Source: Dendrosporobacter quercicolus (GTDB taxonomy: Bacteria; Bacillota; Negativicutes; DSM-1736; Dendrosporobacteraceae). Taken from it: a stretch of DNA of 64,000 nt. A program made the position numbers and the translations under genes. Shown piece by piece: positions 10,003-18,385 of this stretch (positions are counted from its first letter, which is position 1; every line of letters starts with the position of its first letter). A model generated the notes under the pieces. That model was not told the DNA's origin. It worked only from the letters and a program-made list of their open reading frames with translations, and did not search any database. The stretch spans positions 496,001 through 560,000 of the forward strand of contig NZ_FNHB01000001.1 of NCBI RefSeq assembly GCF_900104455.1, read 5' to 3'.

Positions 10003-11985
10003 TCAGTCTATTTTGGATATCCACTCAACAGGAATTAACTTATTACTACCTCTCCATCTCTCAACGAGCGTAATGTTATCAAACTCTCCCCAAATATCTT
10101 CATCAGCATGCTCCATTACAATAATTTGAAGTTCAGATTTTGCTTTCTCTATATACGTAGATAAAGTTGCAAATATTTTCTTAACTGCAGCTTTATCTTC
10201 ATCCTGTATCAATCCAGAATCTTCTTCCGCTGTGCTACCCTCTTGAATGCCCTTTTGTGGGAAGTACACTTGACTGGGTTGGTCGAACACAAGAATGTTA
10301 GGAACCGAAACCCCTTTTCTTTCTTGAAAAAACTTTTGGAACGCTAAACTAATTGAAATATGATAAGACAGCCAGTTAGAAGCACTGCCTATTTCCCAAA
10401 GATAGTTATCACGACCATCTGCGGTTCTAACTTTAATAGTTAAATTGGTTTTATCAAATTCAATCGGGTCATCAGGGTTCTCAACGTCCAGTTGTTTGAT
10501 TATCGTACTTGCTTCTTGTTGAATGAACGATAAGGCAGCTTTTTCTTTTGCGACACGCACATTATCACTCATTGACTTGTTCAACTCACTAATCCTATCA
10601 TTCAGTTTAGATAGCCTCTCTTCCAAGTCGCCATCTGTTCCGATGCGCTCATACGTCTGAATAGCAAACTCCATTCTTCCAAGAAAACGCGAAACACTTG
10701 CTAATGTGTACTTTGTATTTGCGTTCTGCTGAGATTTAGCACTTTCTTCATTTATGCGCCTACGAACACCCGTTAACTTTTCTGTCAGCTTATATATTTC
10801 GGCTTTAACGATATTGAATTCACGATCAAAGGAAATAGACATCCCCTGAACTATTCCGGCTTGCTTTTCAATTTCCGCTACGGCATCGCAAAGCTCGTCT
10901 AACGCTTGGTTAGGTTCATCATGGGTTTTGCCACAAATCGGGCAAATCATATCGCCTGATAACGAACGCAACCAAGACGAAATATCCAATCTGTTCCGCT
11001 GAATTTGAAGAGATTCGTCATAACGCTTTTTGGAATCATCAAGTTCTTTCATTGCCTCATGCCGCTTCCGTGCCGCAGACAATTCTATTGACAACTCCCG
11101 CTCCTCGGCTCGAAGTTTCAGAAGTTCATCGGAAGTATCTGTCACGTTGCTTGCGATAAGAGATGAATCATTTTCATTTTTACTAATTATTTTTTTTAGC
11201 TCATCAACCTGTAGTCCAAAATTGGTAGTGCTATCCGGATTAAAAGTAGTCAACCCCAATTCCCTTGAAACAGAGAGCCACGTGAGAACTTCTTGACGCC
11301 AACTTTCTGAAACGTTCTTAATATTATTTATGTCACGAGCGAGTTTATCGCGCTCCTTGGTCAATCTGTCACGCTCTTGCATAGCAGCCAATGTTTCTGC
11401 GTTGACTGCACCTAAAACGTACGGAAAGATATTAATGAGTTTACTCTTATGCTCCATTTTTTCAATGTTGTAGAACAAAACTCTATTATTTGCAATCACG
11501 TTTTGTGGCTGAAAAATAAAAGCCATCAAATCCCGGTAGGATGGCCGTGCAGAAAAGTTGTTTGACGAAGTAGGGTCTGCATCAATAAATGATAGGGAGA
11601 ATAGCTCATTCAAGATATTTTTAACTTGATCCACTGTAATATTTTCTTCATCTATTTCACTTGGTATTTCTAAGAAATCACCTCTTGATAAATACATTTT
11701 TCCCGTACTTTTTTGCTGCCCCGGCTCTTTGCGACATATTAGCATTTGCTCGTCTTTCAAATCAAAGAGAACTCCGAACCACGAGCAAGTATCCCTAATT
11801 ATACCAACGGGTATAGTACACTCACCTGACCCGAGACAATAATCAATGATAGGTATTATTGCTGATTTACCTGTTCGTGAAGCGCCTGTTATGATATTCA
11901 CTCCATTTGAGGCAAACTTAACCTGCCTATATCTAAACTCTTTATTTCGCGGCCATAGTATTAAAGAGTTAATAGCGAACTTCAT
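10003..11985 (-). CDS. ABC-three-component system SMC/RecN-like ATPase (DUF3732)
   Basis: This 660-residue protein matches the ABC ATPase component of ABC-3C systems. Walker A is GASRTGKSAIIPIIDYCLGS near residue 35, followed by the family-typical CTIPVGIIRDTCSWFG. Long coiled-coil stretches flank a CPIC zinc-hook-like motif near 330. The signature ILVFDQPSQVYFP and the ABC-type IVMEHAD are near the C-terminus. Known role of the family: SMC-like sensor ATPase of a prokaryotic conflict system. ATG 11985 has GTGAGG 10 bases upstream and overlaps the end of the middle-component gene, showing translational coupling. It is the last gene of a three-gene operon and is intact. Confidence 0.88.
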   Translation of the reverse strand: MKFAINSLILWPRNKEFRYRQVKFASNGVNIITGASRTGKSAIIPIIDYCLGSGECTIPVGIIRDTCSWFGVLFDLKDEQMLICRKEPGQQKSTGKMYLSRGDFLEIPSEIDEENITVDQVKNILNELFSLSFIDADPTSSNNFSARPSYRDLMAFIFQPQNVIANNRVLFYNIEKMEHKSKLINIFPYVLGAVNAETLAAMQERDRLTKERDKLARDINNIKNVSESWRQEVLTWLSVSRELGLTTFNPDSTTNFGLQVDELKKIISKNENDSSLIASNVTDTSDELLKLRAEERELSIELSAARKRHEAMKELDDSKKRYDESLQIQRNRLDISSWLRSLSGDMICPICGKTHDEPNQALDELCDAVAEIEKQAGIVQGMSISFDREFNIVKAEIYKLTEKLTGVRRRINEESAKSQQNANTKYTLASVSRFLGRMEFAIQTYERIGTDGDLEERLSKLNDRISELNKSMSDNVRVAKEKAALSFIQQEASTIIKQLDVENPDDPIEFDKTNLTIKVRTADGRDNYLWEIGSASNWLSYHISISLAFQKFFQERKGVSVPNILVFDQPSQVYFPQKGIQEGSTAEEDSGLIQDEDKAAVKKIFATLSTYIEKAKSELQIIVMEHADEDIWGEFDNITLVERWRGSNKLIPVEWISKID

Positions 11986-11987
11986 AA

Positions 11988-12491
11988 TCAAAACCTCACT
12001 TTCAGTAATGTACTGATTTCATGCAGACTAAGAGTTGAACACCACGATCCTAACTTTTCTGCTTGTTTTAGCAAGTTTTCAGACGACTTAGGCATTTTAC
12101 TTGTCTTTGCTTGAATAGGCATTACTAATGCTGTCTTGCAAGAGAGGCCGATTAGTTTTGCATCAACAGCAATATTTATAGCAGACAAGGTTATTTCTTT
12201 ATACTGTTCAGCAGAATTTTGGAGACTGCAAAACAAATCTGCCTGTTTATTTGCAAAGAGTTTTTCAGACACTTTTTGCAAGCCCGATGATTTATATGTC
12301 GAGCTAATTACATCTCGCAAATCTGCTCTAAAGATGATGGGCAAAACGATAAATAACAACGGAAAGGGAACTTGTCGGCTTTCACTATCACTGTCGTAAT
12401 AACCGCAAACAAAACGCCAAAGTATAGCCGCTCCAATAGCAGGGTTCTGGACAAGATATATTTCTCTGTTTAATTCATCCACTCTACACAC
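11988..12491 (-). CDS. ABC-three-component system middle component
   Basis: This 167-residue protein is placed between the nuclease effector and the DUF3732 ATPase, the standard order of an ABC-3C operon. The segment VQNPAIGAAILWRFVCGYY followed by PFPLLFIVLPI is characteristic of middle components, small helical proteins thought to connect ATPase and effector. The start is a GTG at 12491, or a second GTG at 12482; it overlaps the stop of the effector gene in the corrected frame by a few bases. It contains no catalytic motif that I can see. Confidence 0.8.
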   Translation of the reverse strand: MCRVDELNREIYLVQNPAIGAAILWRFVCGYYDSDSESRQVPFPLLFIVLPIIFRADLRDVISSTYKSSGLQKVSEKLFANKQADLFCSLQNSAEQYKEITLSAINIAVDAKLIGLSCKTALVMPIQAKTSKMPKSSENLLKQAEKLGSWCSTLSLHEISTLLKVRF

Positions 12492-13688
12492 CGCCTTTAA
12501 GAAGCTCTTTATAGCTTGGATGCCAACCTATCTTAGGCTCTTCGCATGGTTTGTTCGCCAACGTTTGCAAGGTTCCGCTCCCGAAGAAAGAAGGAAGTGT
12601 ATTGTCTGAGACAGCAGAAAGAGTTACAGCTTCGCCCATCTGCGCGTAAAGTGTTTTCCTTTCATAACGTCTGAATAGAAGGGTAAAAGTAAGACTTGCT
12701 TGCGTTTGTTATTCCAAAGCCGGCATATTCTGTCGTTATAGTCCTGCTCCTGCGAACTTTGAGGAATAAATAACCCTTTTTCAGCTCTAATTGTGGTTTC
12801 TGCTTTTGTCCGCAAATAATCACTTGCGGCTGCCAACTTGTCATCGAAGTCCATTTGAATCAAATCAAGCTGCTGTATATAAACGTCCTGATTCTCGACT
12901 TCTATGCGAGCTTCATCAGAAGTGATTTCTCGCGAAAGCGCAGGAATAGAGTTCCGTTGATCATACATACGATTTTGTGCAACTAAGGCGTTACGAAAGT
13001 CCATACTTGTGATAACAGCTGGCAATCCTTGCTTACTATAGTCATTTACCTTGTTTGTTACCCAACCGAGCATATATTCAAATAAACTATCCGCAAATTC
13101 AGTTGGTATGGATTGTCTATTAAACTTTTTCATCAGCTTTTCATCATAATCATTTTCGTGGATATCAAGAATAATCTTTGAGACTATTTGAGAAACTAAC
13201 TCCTCGTTGTTAGGTGAAAATAACACCTCAAGGTATTGCCCGTAAGAAGCAGGAATCGAATTCCTTAAAACATCATCTTTGCCCCATATATTTAGTCTTG
13301 CGGCACTTAATGCTTTTTGTGCTTCTTCTTTGGTCGAAGCACTATGAAATTGGCCTGCAATATCACCGACTTCAAGTTCGTGATTTGATACAACAACCAT
13401 ACGAAATATAGTTTTATCTAATACGAGGCTACCATTACGGACATATTCAAACCAATTATACAACGTTTTCCAGAACACAACGGAACGGTCAGTGGCTGGG
13501 TTGCCATCCGACGTTACACTTTTGAGTTGTTCCGCAATGACAGATTCATCAGGTGACTCGATGGCAACATCGTCAATTTTTTCAACACTGACAACTATAT
13601 CCTCAAGGGAGATGAGCTCAAAGAGCATATGTCTTACTTGAAGCATATAACCTTGCAGTTGTCCTACAGCGTGCGTCTTGTTACTCAT
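12484..13688 (-). pseudogene. ABC-3C effector with Cap4-like nuclease domain, one frameshift
   Basis: The first 354 codons (13688-12624) begin with AVGQLQGYMLQVRHMLFELI and continue VEKIDDV...EQLKS, resembling the acidic-plus-QxK active site of Cap4/DUF4297-type restriction-endonuclease-fold nucleases. The C-terminal half fits the ABC-3C C-terminal domain. Translation stops early at 12624. In the -1 frame the text continues LYAQMGEAVTLSAVSDNTL and then SLFG-like FFGSGTLQTL and GWHPSYKELL, to a TAG at 12484-12486. A single missing base in the A-run (T4 at 12654-12657 on the plus strand) explains this. ATG 13688 has a GGGGG ribosome site. The lesion may be a true mutation, slippage-based switching or a sequencing error. 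Confidence 0.75.
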
Positions 13689-13896
13689 CGATTTTCCCCC
13701 TTAGATCAAATTCCGTATAGTTATCTACCCACTAGAGCAAATTCCCTGCAAGACCTGATGCGAACACTATTGAGAATATAGGCGTCTTCCAGTTTGAAAG
13801 GTAGTTATCGCGTATGCTTCTTCTTGCAGAAGAAACAGTGCTTATTCTATTCTCCCCAGCCAAGATGAGGAGCTAGGGTTTTCTGCCGGTAACAGT

Positions 13897-14109
13897 GTGG
13901 TATCTGAAGAATATGAGCTTCATATATCAAACAGGAAATACGAGTTTAGAATCATAAAGACAAGCGGTCTAATAATTAAATATCGCAAGCATGAATACAA
14001 ACTTGCAGAGTTTTTTGATACATTTCCACCCCGCATTAAATTTGTTGACCAATCAATGTTAGAAGGGAATCTTCTTGTTAGGATGACTTCAATGAGCCGT
14101 GAGAAATAA
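13897..14109 (+). pseudogene. Inverted fragment resembling the helicase C-terminus
   Basis: This 70-codon plus-strand frame has protein-like content, including YELHISNRKYEF and FFDTFPPRIKFVDQSMLEGN, the kind of PP-I-F-D-S-LEGN tail seen in large DEAH helicases of unknown function. It converges head-on with the broken helicase on the minus strand and the two frames meet near 14078-14109. I infer that the last part of the helicase gene was inverted; the upstream junction would be between about 13700 and 13880. I see no ribosome site of note, so it is unlikely to be translated as a gene of its own. Confidence 0.4.
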
Positions 14110-16198
14110 AGATGCCGTTGTCATTTATTAGATCCAAGTCTATAGGCCATTCTATGCCATAAGGAACCGATAAAGGACGTTCATCAATAATCTCTGGAAC
14201 CAATGCACCCTCAAATATTTGTGAGGTATTGATTTCTTCATTTTGTAGACGAGAAGCAATTTCATTACACCAATTGATCCAATAATCAATACTTTCTACC
14301 CATTTGGACCAGATGCGTCCTTTATACGAACATCCAATGCTTACTTTCCCTTCTCCACTATACCCTGCACCAAACAAGTTCGATTTGAACGATGTTTCTT
14401 TTTGCGATTCTGCAATGCCATTGCCAATATCGATACCCGCAAACATTCGAAAACGAATAGGTCCATCAATTGCAGATTTCAGGCCAATAGTCCCCAGCAT
14501 CAAACGTTTAATTCCATACAGACAGCGAAATACTTTTTCACCACTTATTTTTTCAGATTGGGCAAAGAGTGCATTAGCTATCGTATCAGAAATGTTTTTA
14601 TTCGTGCTATTGATAAAAAATGTTTTTATTTTAGGATTCCAATAAATCAAATGCAGATGCCAATTAGTATCATTGATCCCCTTGAAAGAAGTCCAATCAA
14701 TATTGGAGTCTAATTTTTCTACGATTACAATAATACCATTATCATCATTTATGGTAAAAAAGCAGTTATCTGGATCAAAAACATTATATATCGCATCAGG
14801 ATTCCATTTCTTTTCTGCAGTACTATAAGCTATCATGCTGATTTAGGTTGCAATTGCTGTATGGTCATGCCATGCAATGAGGCAGTATCAAATCCTTGGG
14901 CAAGTTCTTGGAGAGACAATTCTTTGTTAATTTCTCGATTCGCCAGCACATGAAGCAATATGTTCCAATTGGAATCTTGAGCATAAAGTTCTTGCAACGA
15001 TTCATTTAACTCGTCATTAGCTATGTTGGTAATAACTGTTGCTGCACCAAGACCTTCACTTGATCTTGCAAAGCGCCCTATGAATTGTAACGTAATAGGA
15101 AGTGATTTATACTTGTCATGCACGGCAGCAATTTTGAGACTTGGAATATCAATCCCCTCTCCGAACATATCCACGCAGACAACAATTCTTGATGTTCCTT
15201 CCCGTAATGCATTAGTGCGATATTTCTATCTGCCACAGAAATATCGCTGTGTATCAATACAGGATTATATCCTACAAAGTGTGGATGGTAGATGGAGTTA
15301 TACAAACGATTCGCAGAGCACTTATCTTTTGCGCGCACAAGAATAATGTGATTGTATCCGGCTTTTAAATCACTTTCTAATTGGGCAACGGCAGCTCTAG
15401 CGATGGGAATATCTCCTTTGTCTTCATCAAATTCAAAAATCGGAAGAAAATTAATTTGTTGAAAATAGCTCTTGAGCCATAGATAGAGGAAAATTATATA
15501 TTATTTTTCCATCAACTTTTTTTCCATCATTTCGAAAAGGCGTTGCTGTAAATTGTAAACATCTTAGTTTTTTTAATTTGTATTTCACTGTTGCCTATGT
15601 GTTAGCAGCGATATGATGAGCTCATCCACAATTAATGTGTCGCAACTTTCGTTAATTACTGCTAAGTAATTGTTAGAAAACCCTTTGCAACAATGACATG
15701 GTTGTTACAATGACATTAGATTTAACAAGGATAGCTTCCAAATCAGAAAGTTCCTTTGGTGTTTTGAGTAGAGTGGTTACTGTTGGCTTCAGTGCACTAG
15801 GATTAATTGTACCAATATCTTGTAGGATACCAAACGTCAATACCAAACGTCAAAAACTTTTCTGCTGTTTGCTTCCTTAATAAATTGCTTGGTACAATAA
15901 TTAGTGTGCGGTGTATCATTTCCGATACGACCGTAGCAATCATTGTCTCTGTTTTACCTGTTCCTGTAGGCATAACAATAGTGGCAGGTTCATTTGATAC
16001 AATCCAGTGGGATTTTATTGAAAATATTGCCCCTAACTGTGCAGAACGAAGACCTGGAGAGTTATCTCCTTGAGCATTAAATGAAAATACATTTCGCCAA
16101 GAGTCAACTATTTGCTCCACTGGAAGAAGTTCTGTAGTGGCTTCAGCATGTATCTGAAAAATACGGTTATTGCCGACAGTCATCTTTACTTCTCTCAT
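14078..16198 (-). pseudogene. DEAH-box SF2 helicase, multiply broken
   Basis: Fragments in different minus-strand frames join into one helicase: Walker A in VMPTGTGKTETM (near 15950), VIVTTMSLL, DEAH box (near 15620), QFTATPFRNDGKK (near 15540), then FLPIFEFDEDKGD, and motif VI QFIGRFARSS (near 15080). The last part, 14078-14836, follows with an ATGA overlap or shift. Lesions include a 13-bp tandem duplication (15828-15853), a deletion within the DEAH codons, a stop near 15600, a shift near 15460 and a shift near 15200. The frame ends abruptly at 14078 next to an apparent inversion. It adjoins the ABC-3C operon but is not part of it. Confidence 0.75.
15828..15853. repeat. 13-bp tandem duplication within helicase pseudogene
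   Basis: Two adjacent copies of TACCAAACGTCAA. Removing one copy restores the helicase frame through LTFGILQDIGTINPSALKP, so the duplication is a mutation and not a functional repeat. Confidence 0.85.
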
Positions 16199-16319
16199 CT
16201 ATGCCCCCCCTAATGTTTTCCTATATATCAATGTACTTATCTTTTTCAGCATGAATATTCAGATATATACAATTTTCTCCCATAGACTTGAATATTCCTG
16301 CAAATTTTGTATATTTTAA

Positions 16320-16469
16320 ATCGCAGAAAACCGCACGCCGCAAAGCCAGCTCACCCGTGTTTTTTGTGTGATTGAGAAAGTTACCTTGGAGCACGGAACA
16401 GAGGCTGTGCTTTGTACGATTGATAGGCTGTCGGCGTTTGACAGCCAGAATTTAATTGTGCCTATTTGA
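16320..16469 (+). pseudogene. C-terminal remnant of an unknown plus-strand gene
   Basis: A 49-codon plus-strand frame with no start codon reads SQLTRVFCVIEKVTLEHGTE and ends FDSQNLIVPI at a TGA (467-469 of this kilobase). It is protein-like and is followed 14 bp later by a perfect long hairpin with a short T-run, which would suit the end of a real transcription unit. I do not recognise the family. It looks like the surviving tail of a gene whose body was deleted. Confidence 0.4.
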
Positions 16470-16482
16470 GGGATATAAGTGT

Positions 16483-16523
16483 AAATGCCTTTGGCCGTTA
16501 CCAGAGTAACGGCCAAGGCATTT
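16483..16523 (+). terminator. Strong hairpin terminator
   Basis: AAATGCCTT-TGGCCGTTAC pairs with GTAACGGCCA-AGGCATTT around a CAGA loop, followed by TTTT. It probably terminates the plus-strand remnant at 16320-16469 and could also act on minus-strand transcription. Confidence 0.7.
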
Positions 16524-16635
16524 TAGTTTGTTCTGATCGTTCACTGGCAAGTATGAACCGCACTGAAGCGGTCACCTGTTTGTGTCTATAGCTGACGATT
16601 ACTGATAAATCAAGAATTTGTACTCTTGTCATTAC

Positions 16636-17132
16636 TTATCCCAATGGCGTTAGTGATACTTGTTGATTCTCATTTTGAAGATTTTCCAAATCATCAGCTA
16701 TTTTATTCAAATGCCCATCTGCGTTAATCCCTGGCAAATATCCATCAAGCATCCTGGCAAATGCACCTAATCCTGACTGAATAATCTTCGTAACCATTTG
16801 ACCCTTCTCTTTTACCCTATATATGTGAGTTTTGAATTTAAATGAGATCGTTTCATTGTTTTTGTTAATTGTCAAGTAGCTATCCATTTGATTATATTGA
16901 TCAGGCTTGTATTCAAAGATAAGCGTAGTATTATTATTGCACTGAAGGACCGCCAATATTTGTTGCTCAGCATATTTGCCATCTATAACTGCCATAGCTA
17001 CCAGATATAAGAATGTAGCCATTTCATAATTAACTGAAGTCCTTAAATCTTTTTTAGTATCGAATGATCAAAACCCACTGAATATAAAGTTCTAATATAT
17101 GTATTAACCAACTTTCCATTTTTCATTACCAT
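16636..17132 (-). pseudogene. Small TerB-like helical protein, frameshifted
   Basis: The 128-codon frame starting at 17022 begins inside a conserved-looking segment (EMATFLYLVAMAVIDGKYAE) that resembles the helical DG...E pattern of TerB-like proteins. Upstream, another frame begins MVMKNGKLVNTYIRTLYSVG at 17132, behind a GAAGGGA ribosome site. The two join if the A-run near 17048 had one more A (LKK then DLRTSVNYE). The full product would be about 164 residues. The family assignment is tentative. It lies between the helicase and replication-like pseudogenes. Confidence 0.45.
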
Positions 17133-17166
17133 TTACAACCATTCCCTTCTATATTTTTATAATTTA

Positions 17167-18146
17167 TTACAATAAAAAGCTATATAAATTTTTTAGATAT
17201 TTCGCTTCATGCCGTTTACTGATCGTCACGGGCGATACGTTAATTTTGGTAAACATTGCTATTATTTTTTCGATATTTCTGTCATTCATTTCTTTTTGGG
17301 CGAGATACAGAGATTTTTTCTTTGGTATTAGTGCCATCAGTCGTAGCATTCGCCGTCTAAGTGTCATGTCTTGTACTTCCTTTTGAATAATTTTTGTAGC
17401 CGTATCTTTTTTATAAAAATCACCAAAAGGGACTACACGCACAAAAGTAGCTAAAAATATATCTCGACTATTTTTTGCTAACACCGCTATTTGCTTGGAC
17501 GTATCAGTTTTATCTGTGTATGCCCGAATTGATTTAGGTTCTGTCAACCGAACTTCAGCCCTTAAAATACCTTCGGAACTTTCCATTATAGACTTCAGTC
17601 TCTTACGATTGGCTTCAACTTCTTTAATTCGATTCGCGAGTACTTCTTTTAAATCATAAATTAGAAAATTAATGCCGTTGCTATTTCCATCCAAACAGAA
17701 GCTGGCACTTTCATTAAGGCACTCATCATTTGATGGGCGAATCCCTTTATCTTGCCGATTCTCTGCAAAACTTTTATATATGCGGACACTTTCTCCCGGT
17801 TGCCGATATTAATATCTGCCATAACAATCATTCTTTTCAAATTAAAATCGTTAAGATTGTACTTTAAACCGAAATAATCATGAACACATCGCTCCAGCTT
17901 ATGGATTAACTTATCTGAATCAAGATCTCCGCCAGCTAGCATAACACTTGGGTTTATAGTAAGTTGAACTTTCTTTTTATATTGCTTGTCGTGATAAGTC
18001 ACAACTATTCCCTTGGATGCCAACGTCTGGTCAACATATTTATTGTCATCCAAATATTCTGTTTGGTTATAGGATCGAGTTAATAATTTTTGGAATTTCT
18101 CATTATCCAACACCATAGAAAGCTCAAAAACGTAATTTATATACAC
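17167..18146 (-). pseudogene. Putative plasmid/phage replication-type protein, frameshifted
   Basis: Two frames (18146-17661 and 17694-17167) combine into a ~325-residue protein. The shift is near 17720, where MMSAL changes to LNESASFCLDGN. The layout, with an N-terminal MYINYVFELSM, a central strand-rich region and ILRAEVRLTEPKS, is reminiscent of replication initiators of small plasmids or filamentous phages, but I see no clear catalytic tyrosine motif, so the function is a guess. A GTG start at 18146 has a GGGGGG ribosome site. The neighbouring primase-helicase supports a replication role. Confidence 0.4.
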
Positions 18147-18385
18147 AGTAATCCCCCCGATTGCAATTATTTTTTACACTATTGTTAGGAAGGGTTTACT
18201 TTTTAATGAAACGATCTGTGATGAAGCCATCGGCTGGCGTTTCCAGTGATTTTTAATGGTCGGTTTATTCGTGATGCTTACGTAAAAACATGATTTCAGT
18301 CCAACATCTTTTTAATTGAAGAATATAGTTAAATGAGAAAAAGCAGTGCCATTAAATGGCTGAGTCGTTAAAATAGACTTCAACT

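Noticed and set aside
15828-15853. CRISPR-like or iteron repeat
   Set aside because: Only two abutting copies with no spacer; explained as a slippage duplication. No CRISPR array is seen anywhere in the window.
17167-18146. Firm call as rolling-circle replication initiator
   Set aside because: No convincing HUH or catalytic Tyr motif is visible; retained only as a tentative replication-type protein.
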